NCBI GenBank assembly: GCA_902564385.1 | Contig: CACFAT010000001.1 | Coordinates: 208,322-272,321, forward strand | Direction: 5' to 3' | Origin: an uncultured Pelagibacteraceae bacterium | GTDB taxonomy: Bacteria; Pseudomonadota; Alphaproteobacteria; Pelagibacterales; Pelagibacteraceae | Length of the DNA stretch: 64,000 bases | Shown: one piece after another, positions 1 to 10,527 of the stretch | Layout of the letters: each line of letters begins with the position of its first letter | How positions within the stretch are numbered: position 1 is the stretch's first letter | The notes under the pieces: model-generated | Seen by the model: only the letters and a program-made list of their open reading frames with translations | What the model was told of the DNA's origin: nothing | The model's database searches: none | Translations under genes and position numbers: made by a program

Positions 1-1343
1 TGATATCTATCATTTTTATTTCTAGACAAGTCTTCATAAACCTTAAAGGATGTATTTAATTCTGCATCAGAAAATTCCTGATTTAAATCAATTCGTGATT
101 TTAAAACATCGTCATTTGTGATTAATTTTGAAGAAGCTTTCAAATTATAATTTTTTAAATAGTCATCACCTCTAACGCTCTCAATATTTATCTCATAATT
201 TCTTTGATCACTAAGTTTACCAATTTGATTATAGAAAAAATGTCCCTTAGTTCCCCCTTCACCAACAAGAAATCCAAAATCACTTAAAGTGTAAGAATTT
301 TTAAAAATTTGCCTATATTCATTTTGTAATAAAAAACTTTTATCTGCAAAATAAATTGGATTAAAAGTCAAATCTCTATCAATACCAAGAACTTTAAAAT
401 AAGGAATTTTTATGGAGTTTCCATTAACTTCTGAGTTTGAGTAAGATGGTGTTAAAAATCCTGATTTTCTTTTTACTGATGGATCTGGGTGATTAAAATA
501 GGGTAAGAAAAAGACTTTATAATCAAAGATTTTTAGCCATGAATCTTTATATTCAAAAACTTTCTTTTTTTTATCATGCCTAAATTCTTTACTACTAAGT
601 TCCCAACCTCTACACTTTTTATTATCTGTATTACATGTACTAAAGACAGCCTTATAGACTTTTAACTCATCATCATTTGAATATACACTTCGACCTTTCA
701 ACTCAGGATCATTATTTTTGTTTCCAAAATAAGATTTTTCATATTCAACTTTTAATTCTTTTCCAGCAATTTCATTTGTATTTAAGTCAAGTATCAAATT
801 TTCAAAAATATATTTGTTCTGATTATTGTCAATTATGATTGATTTTTCTGATTGGATTATGTTTTTAGATAGTCTAAATTTGAATTTATCTTTTAAATTA
901 TAATAATTTTTATTTGAATCTTCAATATTTGCTTCATGTTCACCATAAATTTCTAAATTTTTTCTATTATAAAACACATCATTTGTTTTAATTTTATACT
1001 GATCTTTATAATTTATAAAAGTATCTCCGCTGCTATAAATAATACTAGAATTTCTATCGTAATTTATTTTGTTACTTTCGATTATCATATTGTTTATCTG
1101 GTCGTAAAAATAAACTTCACCTATGAATATAATTATATTTTTTTTTTTGTAATATTTGACTTCATTAGATTTAATCTCTAATTTTTTTGAAGGAACTAAG
1201 GTTTTAGAATTATAAGCTAAAATTAAATTTCCATTATCCTTAATATCCATAGTAGATGCTTCAAAATCAATATCATCTGAATTAGATTTATTTATTGAAG
1301 CAAATATTAAAAAAATAATTGTAAATATAAATTTAATTTTCAT
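1..1343 (-). CDS. lptD: LPS assembly protein LptD (OstA), partial, runs off the left edge
   Basis: Not in the ORF track because it is open at the edge. Minus-strand reading frame from ATG at 1343: MKIKFIFTIIFLIFASINKSNSDDIDFEASTMDIKDNGNLILAYNSKTLVPSKKLEIKSNEVKYYKKKNIIIFIGEV..., i.e. signal peptide plus OstA-like repeats, directly downstream of lptF/lptG. Confidence 0.85.
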   Translation of the reverse strand, partial: MKIKFIFTIIFLIFASINKSNSDDIDFEASTMDIKDNGNLILAYNSKTLVPSKKLEIKSNEVKYYKKKNIIIFIGEVYFYDQINNMIIESNKINYDRNSSIIYSSGDTFINYKDQYKIKTNDVFYNRKNLEIYGEHEANIEDSNKNYYNLKDKFKFRLSKNIIQSEKSIIIDNNQNKYIFENLILDLNTNEIAGKELKVEYEKSYFGNKNNDPELKGRSVYSNDDELKVYKAVFSTCNTDNKKCRGWELSSKEFRHDKKKKVFEYKDSWLKIFDYKVFFLPYFNHPDPSVKRKSGFLTPSYSNSEVNGNSIKIPYFKVLGIDRDLTFNPIYFADKSFLLQNEYRQIFKNSYTLSDFGFLVGEGGTKGHFFYNQIGKLSDQRNYEINIESVRGDDYLKNYNLKASSKLITNDDVLKSRIDLNQEFSDAELNTSFKVYEDLSRNKNDRY

Positions 1344-2415
1344 TTATTTTTATTATACCAATATTGCATATTAATAATAATATTATAAGTGGCATCCAAA
1401 CCGATAAATAAATTGGAAGAGCACCCTTATTTCCCAACACACCTGAAAAAAAGTTTAAATAGTAAACAACAACAGAAACAAAAATACCAAATATGATTAC
1501 AAAAAATTTTGATTTTATTTTTTTTAATTTATTAATTATTACAAAACCTAATATTGTCATTAATATAAAAAAAATTGGCATACTATAAATTTTATTTAAA
1601 TGTAGTTTTACTTCAGTATTAGAGTAACCAATTTTCTTATAGCTATTAGATAATTTATGTAACTCTAGAATATTTAATGAATTTAAATTAGAAAATAAAT
1701 TTGAGATAATTTCTCCATTAAATGAGGAATTATAAACATAAGTTTTTAAATACTTAATATTGCTTTCATCATTAAGTAGAGAAACATTTGATAATTGCCA
1801 ATTCTTTGAATTAATATTTGCTTTTTCTGCTATAATAGTCCTTTTATTCTCATAGTACTTGCTTGCTTCAGAAATTGTGATCGCTCTTAATTCATTTTTA
1901 TCAAATTTTTCAGCATGAATAATATATAAGTTATCCTCTATCTCTTCTTTAATCCATAAGCCATCATCATTTACAACCGCTAAATATTCATTTGTATTTG
2001 AGAATCTATTTTTGATGTCTAAATATTTACTTTTTAAATTTGATGAAAAATAATAGAAAAAAACTAATAAAAATAAGCCAAGAAGTGAAGTTATTATTGT
2101 TAATTGAAATATAATTTTAAGGTTGCTTATTCCATTAGAATTAAGTATCGCAAGTTCTTGTTTATCAATTAAATTAAGATAAAAAATTTTTACAGTAATC
2201 AAAAATATAAATGGAAAAATTTCAAATATTAAAGATGGAGCATTGATAAAAGACAAATACAAAATATATTGAATTTCTGCACCATACTTTTCTGCAAATC
2301 TTATTTCTTCAAAAAAATTAATTATTATTACTATGCAAAAAAATATTAAGCTTGTTGCAAAAAAATTTCTTGAAAATAATGAGTAAATATATCTTTGATA
2401 CTTTTTAAAAATCAT
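1333..2415 (-). CDS. lptG: LPS export ABC transporter permease LptG (YjgP/YjgQ family)
   Basis: 360 aa, multi-TM YjgP/YjgQ-like; second gene of an lptF-lptG-lptD order. Confidence 0.85.
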   Translation of the reverse strand: MIFKKYQRYIYSLFSRNFFATSLIFFCIVIIINFFEEIRFAEKYGAEIQYILYLSFINAPSLIFEIFPFIFLITVKIFYLNLIDKQELAILNSNGISNLKIIFQLTIITSLLGLFLLVFFYYFSSNLKSKYLDIKNRFSNTNEYLAVVNDDGLWIKEEIEDNLYIIHAEKFDKNELRAITISEASKYYENKRTIIAEKANINSKNWQLSNVSLLNDESNIKYLKTYVYNSSFNGEIISNLFSNLNSLNILELHKLSNSYKKIGYSNTEVKLHLNKIYSMPIFFILMTILGFVIINKLKKIKSKFFVIIFGIFVSVVVYYLNFFSGVLGNKGALPIYLSVWMPLIILLLICNIGIIKINEN

Positions 2416-3542
2416 AAGTGTCTTAATTTAAATTTTGTAATTAATAAAATATAAAAATAAAATAATGATATTAAAATAATCGGTAAAATTATAAAAAATA
2501 TTTCAATATGGATTGATAAATGTATAAATTTGTAACTTAATTCAGAAAATAGTATTATTAAAAAACCTATAAAAAATAAAAAAGACTTATAATAATTTCC
2601 TAAATTTTTAATCTTTGGTTTAAGAATAACTAATGAACTTACAAGTGATAGGATTATAATATAAGTTGGATTTATAGCTCGCTTAAAAATCTCTTCATAA
2701 ATTTCTTTTATTAAAAACGAATTTTCTCCACCACATCTTAAATTTTTATCTTTTCTTTTGCTTATGTATCTCTGTAAACAAAATAACAATAGAGACGTAT
2801 TTGTCTCATTTAATTTAGTAACTTGTCTTGTTTTTGAATTTAAATTAGATAAATCATAAGTTGTTTCTTTAAAACTTAGATTAAAACTACCTTGATTATT
2901 TATGTTAGTAATTTTACCATCAAATAGTTTAAAACTAAAATCATTTATTTTGCTAATTAGAACACCTTCATTCGCAATTATTATTTTTTTTTCATTATTT
3001 TTTAAATTTTCTTTAATATAGATACCTTTTAAATTTCCATTATCATCATGTTCTTCTACAAAAATTGTTAAATTTTGCATTAAATTTAAAAATTTTTTTT
3101 CTTCAACAAGTTTTGGAAAAAAATCTAAAGATGAGTTTTTAAGATAATTTTGAGCTAAATTTTGTGTTAAGGGAACAATATATAAGTTTAAAGATAATTG
3201 TAATATCAAAAAAGAAATTGAGAAAATTCCAATAAAGTTAATAAAAGATATTTTTTTTATACCATTTGTCCAAAAAACAAGAATTTCGTTACTTTCTTCA
3301 TATCTATTAAATATTACGAATAAAGTTAAAAAATATGTAAATATTAAAAGCTTGCTAAAGATTTTAGGCAGATTGAGCAGTGTATAGGTAAAATAAACAT
3401 TTATAGAATGCCCTTTTTCTGTGACAATATCTAAAAGATTAACCCCCTGAATAACCCATACAATAGATGTAATAGCAAGCGAGGATAATAGAAAAAATAT
3501 TAAAATATCACTCGATAATTTACGAAAAATTAATTTATTCAT
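2412..3542 (-). CDS. lptF: LPS export ABC transporter permease LptF (YjgP/YjgQ family)
   Basis: 376 aa, multi-TM YjgP/YjgQ-like; 4-bp overlap with lptG; divergent from pepA. Confidence 0.85.
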   Translation of the reverse strand: MNKLIFRKLSSDILIFFLLSSLAITSIVWVIQGVNLLDIVTEKGHSINVYFTYTLLNLPKIFSKLLIFTYFLTLFVIFNRYEESNEILVFWTNGIKKISFINFIGIFSISFLILQLSLNLYIVPLTQNLAQNYLKNSSLDFFPKLVEEKKFLNLMQNLTIFVEEHDDNGNLKGIYIKENLKNNEKKIIIANEGVLISKINDFSFKLFDGKITNINNQGSFNLSFKETTYDLSNLNSKTRQVTKLNETNTSLLLFCLQRYISKRKDKNLRCGGENSFLIKEIYEEIFKRAINPTYIIILSLVSSLVILKPKIKNLGNYYKSFLFFIGFLIILFSELSYKFIHLSIHIEIFFIILPIILISLFYFYILLITKFKLRHL

Positions 3543-3596
3543 TGAAATTAGTAATTTAATAAATATACAACAATATCTATTAAATATTTCAAAAAA

Positions 3597-5033
3597 ATGA
3601 AGCTAAAATTAGATTTTGTAAGTAAAGTACCCAAAGTAGCCAAAGATTATCAGGTTATTTTACTAAAAGATAAATCAAGTCAAAACAAAATCTCTAAATC
3701 TCTAAATAAATCTATATTTGTTAATAAATTGTTCTTGGAGAAAAAATTTCTTGTTCAAAATATAAATGACAAAATTTATATTTTTGTAAATTGTTTGAAG
3801 TCTAAAACTTCTTTAGATTATGAAAAACTTGGATCTAATTTATTCCTTTTTTTAAAGAACAATAAAATTGAAAAATCTTTTTTTGAAACAGAATTATCTG
3901 GTATTACTAATATTCAATTAGAGAAGTTTTTGCATGGTGCGCAACTTAAATCATATGAATTTAATGTTTATAAAACTGATAAATCAAAAAACATAATAAT
4001 AAACTTATTTGTGGTAGGGTACAATTCAAAAAAAACAAATGTTTTAAGAAATAAATTAAATTCACTTTTAGAGGGTGTCTTTCTTACTAGAGATCTAGTA
4101 TCTGAGCCAGGAAATATTTTGCATCCAGACGAATATGCAAGACGTATTGTTAAATTAAGAAAATTTGGATTAAAAGTTACTGTATATGATCAAAAAAAAT
4201 TAAAAAGAATGGGTATGAATGCTTTATTGGGTGTAGGCCAAGGGAGTGTCAGAGGTTCATATTTAGTAACTATAGAATGGAAAGGCACTAAAAGTAAATC
4301 TAAACCTTTGGCATTTGTTGGAAAAGGTGTGTGCTTCGATACTGGAGGTTATTCTTTAAAACCAGCAAAATTTATGGAAGATATGACCTATGATATGGCA
4401 GGCTCAGCTACTGTCGTTGGTTTAATGAAAACCCTTGCATTAAGAAAATCAAAAATTAACGCAGTTGGAGTGGTTGGACTTGTTGAAAATATGGTAAGTG
4501 GAAATGCTCAAAGACCTGGTGATATCGTTAAATCATATAGTGGAAAAACAATTGAGATTTTAAATACTGATGCTGAAGGAAGATTAGTTTTAGCTGACGC
4601 TTTAACATTTACAGAAGAAAAATTTAAGCCGCAATTTATTGTTGATTTAGCAACATTAACTGGGGCTATAATTGTTTCTCTTGGCTCAGAATATGCAGGT
4701 CTATTTTCAAATAATGATAAATTATCTAAACAACTAATTGATGCGGGAGAAAGTGTTGAAGAAAAACTTTGGAGAATGCCTTTAAACGAAAACTTTGACA
4801 AACTAATAAATTCAAAAAATGCGGATATGCAAAACATTAATTATGTAGGTGGAGCAGGTTCGACTACAGCAGCACAATTTTTGCAAAGGTTTATAATAAA
4901 TAAAACTCCTTGGGCTCACTTAGATATTGCTGGTATGGCATTTTCAAAATATGGAGGAGCGCTTAACTCTGGTGGTGCAACTGGTTATGGAGTAAGATTG
5001 TTAAATAAATTAATAGAAGATAACTATGAATAA
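3597..5033 (+). CDS. pepA: Leucyl aminopeptidase (M17)
   Basis: M17 motifs VGKGVCFDTGGYSLKP and NTDAEGRLVLADAL. Confidence 0.97.
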   Translation: MKLKLDFVSKVPKVAKDYQVILLKDKSSQNKISKSLNKSIFVNKLFLEKKFLVQNINDKIYIFVNCLKSKTSLDYEKLGSNLFLFLKNNKIEKSFFETELSGITNIQLEKFLHGAQLKSYEFNVYKTDKSKNIIINLFVVGYNSKKTNVLRNKLNSLLEGVFLTRDLVSEPGNILHPDEYARRIVKLRKFGLKVTVYDQKKLKRMGMNALLGVGQGSVRGSYLVTIEWKGTKSKSKPLAFVGKGVCFDTGGYSLKPAKFMEDMTYDMAGSATVVGLMKTLALRKSKINAVGVVGLVENMVSGNAQRPGDIVKSYSGKTIEILNTDAEGRLVLADALTFTEEKFKPQFIVDLATLTGAIIVSLGSEYAGLFSNNDKLSKQLIDAGESVEEKLWRMPLNENFDKLINSKNADMQNINYVGGAGSTTAAQFLQRFIINKTPWAHLDIAGMAFSKYGGALNSGGATGYGVRLLNKLIEDNYE

Positions 5034-5436
5034 TATTGAGCAAACTCTATCGATAATTAAACCAGATGCGGTTGAAAGAAATCTGCAAGATCAAATTAAG
5101 CAGGAATTTACAAATAAAGGATTTGAAATAATAAAAGAAAAAAAAATTCATATATCTAAAGAGGAAGCCGAAAGATTTTATAAAGTACATGAATCCAAAC
5201 CATTTTATAACGATTTATGTACTTACCTATCATCAGGTCCTATTGTTGTCATGACTTTACAACGAGAAAATGCAGTTGCAGAAAATAGAAAGTTAATGGG
5301 GGCAACAAATCCAGTAGATGCAGAGGAGGGCACTTTGAGGAAAAAATACGGTATTTCAATTGATAAAAACTCTGTTCATGGTTCAGATAGCCCGGAAAAT
5401 GCTAAGATTGAATTAGATTTTTTTTTTAATCACTAG
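5026..5436 (+). CDS. ndk: Nucleoside-diphosphate kinase
   Basis: EQTLSIIKPDAVERN..., active-site motif SVHGSDSPENA. Confidence 0.97.
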   Translation: MNNIEQTLSIIKPDAVERNLQDQIKQEFTNKGFEIIKEKKIHISKEEAERFYKVHESKPFYNDLCTYLSSGPIVVMTLQRENAVAENRKLMGATNPVDAEEGTLRKKYGISIDKNSVHGSDSPENAKIELDFFFNH

Positions 5437-6004
5437 ATAATAATTTAATAACTGCTTTAGGGTATATTCTATGCTCAATTTTTAAAACTTTTTTTTCTAA
5501 ACTTTTTCTAGTATCTGATTTTAAAATTTTTATTTTTTTTTGTAATATAATTTTACCTGAATCTAATTTATCATTAACAATATGAACTGTAGCTCCAGAG
5601 TATTTATCTTTATTTTGAATTGCTCTATCATGTGTATTTAATCCTTTATACTTTGGCAGAAGAGACGGGTGAATATTAAGTATAGTTTTATTTAATTTTT
5701 TTATAAATTTACCTGAAAGTATTCTCATAAATCCTGCTAAACAAATCAAATCAACATTATTCCTCCTTAATATTTTAAACAAACGATCTTCAAAACTTTT
5801 TCTATTAGAGTATTTAATAACGATATTATTGATATTGGATTTATTTGCATAATCTAATCCTTTTGCACTAAAGTTATCAGAGACAACCAGCACAATTCTA
5901 ATGAAAGATTTTTTTGTTTTTGAATATTTTATTAATGATCTTAGATTGCTGCCTCTACCACTTATTAATACTGCAGTATTTTTTTTACCAGATGACTTTT
6001 CCAC
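5426..6004 (-). CDS. purN: Phosphoribosylglycinamide formyltransferase
   Basis: VLISGRGSNLRSLI, LAGFMRILS, NIHPSLLPKYKG motifs. Confidence 0.96.
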   Translation of the reverse strand: MEKSSGKKNTAVLISGRGSNLRSLIKYSKTKKSFIRIVLVVSDNFSAKGLDYANKSNINNIVIKYSNRKSFEDRLFKILRRNNVDLICLAGFMRILSGKFIKKLNKTILNIHPSLLPKYKGLNTHDRAIQNKDKYSGATVHIVNDKLDSGKIILQKKIKILKSDTRKSLEKKVLKIEHRIYPKAVIKLLSSD

Positions 6005-7007
6005 TCAACTTTACTTTTTTTGAATTTTTTGTAATTTTTCCAATAACATATGGTTTATATTTTTTTGGAAAATATCCTATTATTTTTTTGTAGTTTGAGC
6101 GTTTTACTATTAAACAAAAACCTACACCACAATTAAAAGTTTTTAACATTTCTTGATCGCTAACTCCTTGACTTTTTAGCCATCTAAATATTTTTAATGT
6201 TTTTATTTTTTCTAAATTTATTTCAGCACAATAATTATCTGGTATTATTCTTTTAATATTGTCATTTAAGCCACCTCCTGTAATATTTGCGCAAGCATTC
6301 AAATACTTTTTTTTAATTAATTCTAGTATATGCATTACATATATTTTTGTTGGTACCAATAATTCTTTTTTTAAAAATGAGTTTTTTTTTAAATTAATTT
6401 TCTTTTTTTTTATAATATGTCTTACTAAGGAATATCCATTTGAGTGTAGACCACTGGAAGGTATTGCTAGCACTAAATCTTTTTCTTTTATTTTATTTAA
6501 TAATATTTTATCTTTATCTACCAGGCCTAAAGAAAATCCTGCAATATCAAATTTCCCTTTAGAATATGTTCCGGGCATTTCTGCAGTTTCTCCACCAACT
6601 AACTCACAGTCAGCTAATTTGCAGCCTTTAATAATCCCACTAATTATACTTTTTAGTTTTTTATAATCGATTTTTTCGACTGATATGTAATCTAAAAATA
6701 GCAAAGGTTTTGCACCTTGAACTATAATGTCATTTACACACATAGCCACAAGATCCACTCCAATTGTATCAAATTTACCTAGTTGATTTGCAACTTCAAT
6801 TTTTGTACCAACCCCATCTGTGCTAGTTACAAGATATGGATTTTTTAAATTACGCGGCAGTTTTGTAAGTGCTCCAAATCCTCCAATATTCTCAAAATGA
6901 CCACTTTTTTTTGATTTTTTTGTACTTGAGGATATAAATTTAATAAATTTATCTGCTTTTTTTATGCTTACGCCACTTTTCTCATATGTAAAATTTTTCG
7001 ATCTCAT
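5985..7007 (-). CDS. purM: Phosphoribosylformylglycinamidine cyclo-ligase
   Basis: STDGVGTKIEVA, GGETAEMPG, NITGGGLNDNI motifs. Confidence 0.97.
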   Translation of the reverse strand: MRSKNFTYEKSGVSIKKADKFIKFISSSTKKSKKSGHFENIGGFGALTKLPRNLKNPYLVTSTDGVGTKIEVANQLGKFDTIGVDLVAMCVNDIIVQGAKPLLFLDYISVEKIDYKKLKSIISGIIKGCKLADCELVGGETAEMPGTYSKGKFDIAGFSLGLVDKDKILLNKIKEKDLVLAIPSSGLHSNGYSLVRHIIKKKKINLKKNSFLKKELLVPTKIYVMHILELIKKKYLNACANITGGGLNDNIKRIIPDNYCAEINLEKIKTLKIFRWLKSQGVSDQEMLKTFNCGVGFCLIVKRSNYKKIIGYFPKKYKPYVIGKITKNSKKVKLSGKVIW

Positions 7008-7016
7008 GTTTAAATT

Positions 7017-8093
7017 ATGTTTTTAATCAAAAATAAAATTAATATTTACTTATACTTTTTTTTTTTACTTTTCATTTTAGTTTTTATCAAGTTTTCCACA
7101 ACTATAGTGCTTGCAGACAATTACACAGTTAAAAATATTAAAATTAAAGAACAATACGACATAAATTTTAACAAAGAAGAGGTAATAAAAAAGGGTTTCG
7201 AAAAAGGATTTAAAACATTAATTTTTAGAATTGTAGAAAGTAAAGATAAATATTTATTTAAAGATATATCAAAAAATAAAATTACGTCATTAATTGACAA
7301 TTTTTCCATAACAAATGAAAAATTTGTAAACAATAATTATGAGGTTGATTTTGAGGTCAAGTTTGACAAAAAAAAATTATTATCATTTATTAGAGGAAAA
7401 AATGTTATTTCTTCTGTTCCGAAAGATACAGATGTTCTTTTTATACCAATTTTAATTGATACACAGAGTAATGAAATCAAGTTTTTTGATCAAAATTATT
7501 TTTATAACAATTGGAACAATGTTAATAAAAATTATTTTTTATTAAATTATAATTTACCAGATGAAAATATTGAAAATTTTCGTTTTTTTCAAAAAATAAA
7601 AAATAATATTGAAAACAACGATTTATCTGAGATTACAAATAAGTATAACTTCGAAAATATTTTTGTTGTAATATTTTACAAAAATAAGACAAATTTACAA
7701 ATATTTTCCAAAATTAGTTTTTCAAATTTAAAATTTAAATTTAATTATAAAAAAAAAAATATTAATTATGAGGATAATAAAATATTAGACCAAATTATTT
7801 TAAATTTAAAAAATTTATACGAAGACAAGTGGAAGTTAATTAATAAAATCAATACCTCAATTACAATACCCATAAAAATTTCAATAAAAAACAATAATTT
7901 CATAACTTCTGACAAATTAGAAAATATATTAAATCAATCAGATTTTGTATATGAATATGAAATAGAAAAAATGAATAGTGAAGAAATTATATATAAAATT
8001 ATTTATAATAATAATCCTGAAAAATTTCTAAATACTTTAAAAGTCAACGATATAAATATAAATTCATCCAGTGATGTTTGGAATATAGAATGA
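7017..8093 (+). CDS. DUF2066-like exported protein
   Basis: N-terminal signal peptide; position between purM and the DnaA-like gene is the usual alphaproteobacterial context for DUF2066. Confidence 0.6.
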   Translation: MFLIKNKINIYLYFFFLLFILVFIKFSTTIVLADNYTVKNIKIKEQYDINFNKEEVIKKGFEKGFKTLIFRIVESKDKYLFKDISKNKITSLIDNFSITNEKFVNNNYEVDFEVKFDKKKLLSFIRGKNVISSVPKDTDVLFIPILIDTQSNEIKFFDQNYFYNNWNNVNKNYFLLNYNLPDENIENFRFFQKIKNNIENNDLSEITNKYNFENIFVVIFYKNKTNLQIFSKISFSNLKFKFNYKKKNINYEDNKILDQIILNLKNLYEDKWKLINKINTSITIPIKISIKNNNFITSDKLENILNQSDFVYEYEIEKMNSEEIIYKIIYNNNPEKFLNTLKVNDININSSSDVWNIE

Positions 8094-8749
8094 GAGAATT
8101 AGATCAAAAACTCCTAGACTTTGGAATTGCTGAAAGTTTTGATGAAAATGATTATTATGTATCCAAAAGTAATTATTTTGCAAAAAACATTATAGAGTCT
8201 TGGCCTAAATGGGAAAAAAAAATTGTCAACTTGGCTGGAGAAGAACATTCTGGAAAAACTCACTTATCAAATATATTTAAAAAAAAAAGTAATGCTTTAT
8301 ATTTGTATAGCAACAATATTGAAGATCAGACTTTAAAAAAAATTAAACTTTCAAATAATATAATAATTGAAGACTTAGAAGAAAGTTTTGACGAAAAACT
8401 TCTTTATTCGATTTTCAATTTAGCTGAACAAGATAATAAATATTTGTTAATCTCATCAAAAAAACCAATAGATACAATGAAATTCACACTTCCAGATTTA
8501 GTATCAAGATTAAAGAATTGCATAATTGCTAAAATTGAACAGCCAGACGATGAGTTGATTTATGCAATAATTTTAAAAAGTTTCTCCGATAGACAAATTA
8601 AATTGGATAATAAAATTATAGATTATATTATAAAAAGAATTGCTAGATCGTATAGCAAAATGCACGAATTTATATATAAGATTGATGAATTGAGTTTAAA
8701 GAAAAAGAAATCTATTAATTTTAAAATAATAAAAGAGATAATAAATTGA
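8090..8749 (+). CDS. hda: DnaA-related regulatory inactivation protein (Hda-like)
   Basis: AAA+ DnaA domain III-like: GEEHSGKTHLSNIF (P-loop), LPDLVSRLKN. ORF opens at 8078; internal ATG at 8090 (MRELDQKLLDFG) is the likelier start. Confidence 0.75.
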   Translation: MRELDQKLLDFGIAESFDENDYYVSKSNYFAKNIIESWPKWEKKIVNLAGEEHSGKTHLSNIFKKKSNALYLYSNNIEDQTLKKIKLSNNIIIEDLEESFDEKLLYSIFNLAEQDNKYLLISSKKPIDTMKFTLPDLVSRLKNCIIAKIEQPDDELIYAIILKSFSDRQIKLDNKIIDYIIKRIARSYSKMHEFIYKIDELSLKKKKSINFKIIKEIIN

Positions 8750-10527
8750 GCAAATACAGAACACACACTTGCGGAGAACTAAGTTTAAATAACAAAGATC
8801 AAACAATAAAGTTATCAGGCTGGATAAATAAGAAAAGAGATCATGGTAATCTATTATTTTTAGATTTAAGAGATCACTATGGACTAACTCAATGTGTAAT
8901 TGATGAGGGTAAAAAAATTTTTAAAGAAATAGAAAAACTTCCATTAGAGACTGTTATACAAGTTGAAGGTAAAGTTTTAATGAGAGAAAAAGATACAATA
9001 AATAAAAATTTAAATACTGGAGAAATTGAAGTAGGAATTGAAAAATATAGAATACTAGCAAGTACTAAGGAATTACCACTACCTGTATTTTCAGATCAAG
9101 AATATTCTGAAGAAATCAGACTAAAGTATAGATTTTTAGATTTAAGGAGAAATAAAATTCATAGTAATATTATTTTAAGATCTAAAATTATTTCGTTTAT
9201 TAGATCTGAGATGCAAAAATACGGTTTTTTAGAATATCAAACACCAATATTAACTTCATCTAGCCCAGAAGGCGCTAGAGACTTTTTAGTACCAAGTAGG
9301 CTAAACCCCGGTAAATTTTACGCTTTACCTCAAGCGCCTCAGCAATTTAAACAATTAATCATGGTGTCTGGTTTTGATAAATATTTTCAAATTGCACCAT
9401 GTTTTAGAGATGAAGATGCAAGAGCGGATAGAAGTCCAGGAGAGTTTTATCAACTTGATCTGGAAATGTCTTTCGTAGAACAAGAGGATGTATTCAAAAT
9501 AGTTGAAGAATTATTTGTAAATTTATTTAAAAAATTTTCCTCTAAAAAATTACTCCATGAAAAATTTCCCAGAATTCCTTTTACAGAGGCTATGCTTAAA
9601 TATGGTTCTGATAAACCAGATTTGAGAAATCCTTTGGAAATAGCAGATATCACTGAAATATTTAAAAGGGATGATGTTAACTTTGAAATATTTAAAAAAT
9701 TAGTAATTAAAGGATCGATAGTAAGAGGAATCGTTACAAAAAATACATCTGAAAAACCAAGAAGTTTTTTTGATGGAATTGATAAATGGGCAAAAGACGA
9801 AGGATCGTCGGGTCTTGCATATTTTTCTATTGAAAATTCAGATAAATTAATTGCGAAAGGACCTGTGGGGAAATTTTTTTCTGTAGAGTCCCTGAAAGAG
9901 ATAATGACGAAAATGAATGCTGAAGCAGGTGATACAATATTTATGTCTTGTGGAAATAAATCTGAAGTTGAGAAATTATTAAGTAATGCGAGAAATAAAA
10001 TAGCAAATGAATTAAATTTAATCGACGAAAATGTTTTTTCATTTTGTTGGGTAGTTGATTATCCAATGTTTGAAATAGATGAAAATACTAAAAAGATTGA
10101 ATTTAGTCACAACCCTTTTTCTATGCCGCAAGGAGACACTGATAATTTAGATCTTTCAGAACCACTGAAACTAAAAGCTTTTCAATATGATATTGTATGT
10201 AACGGTATTGAATTGTCTTCTGGAGCGATCAGGAACCATAAGCCTGATTTAATGTATAAACTATTTGAAATCGCTGGCTACTCTAAGGAAACAGTAAATG
10301 AGAAATTTAGTGGTATGATTAACGCTTTAAGTTATGGCGCACCTCCTCATGGCGGTATAGCCCCCGGTATTGATAGGATCGTAATGTTATTAGCAAACGA
10401 AAAAAATATTCGAGAGGTAACGATGTTTCCAATGAATCAAAATGCTCAAGATTTAATGATGAATGCACCGTCAGAAGTAGACGAAAATCAATTAAAAGAA
10501 CTCAATATTTCAAAAAGAAAAAAATAA
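8746..10527 (+). CDS. aspS: Aspartate--tRNA(Asp/Asn) ligase (TTG start)
   Basis: Class II aaRS: YRTHTCGELSLNN, QAPQQFKQLIMVSGFDKYFQIAPCFRDEDARADRSPGEFYQLDLEMSF, GIAPGIDRIVMLL. Confidence 0.97.
   Translation: MSKYRTHTCGELSLNNKDQTIKLSGWINKKRDHGNLLFLDLRDHYGLTQCVIDEGKKIFKEIEKLPLETVIQVEGKVLMREKDTINKNLNTGEIEVGIEKYRILASTKELPLPVFSDQEYSEEIRLKYRFLDLRRNKIHSNIILRSKIISFIRSEMQKYGFLEYQTPILTSSSPEGARDFLVPSRLNPGKFYALPQAPQQFKQLIMVSGFDKYFQIAPCFRDEDARADRSPGEFYQLDLEMSFVEQEDVFKIVEELFVNLFKKFSSKKLLHEKFPRIPFTEAMLKYGSDKPDLRNPLEIADITEIFKRDDVNFEIFKKLVIKGSIVRGIVTKNTSEKPRSFFDGIDKWAKDEGSSGLAYFSIENSDKLIAKGPVGKFFSVESLKEIMTKMNAEAGDTIFMSCGNKSEVEKLLSNARNKIANELNLIDENVFSFCWVVDYPMFEIDENTKKIEFSHNPFSMPQGDTDNLDLSEPLKLKAFQYDIVCNGIELSSGAIRNHKPDLMYKLFEIAGYSKETVNEKFSGMINALSYGAPPHGGIAPGIDRIVMLLANEKNIREVTMFPMNQNAQDLMMNAPSEVDENQLKELNISKRKK

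Noticed and set aside
4508-4837. 109-aa antisense ORF inside pepA
   Set aside because: Lies fully opposite conserved M17 motifs; no family resemblance; expected by-product of long open frames.
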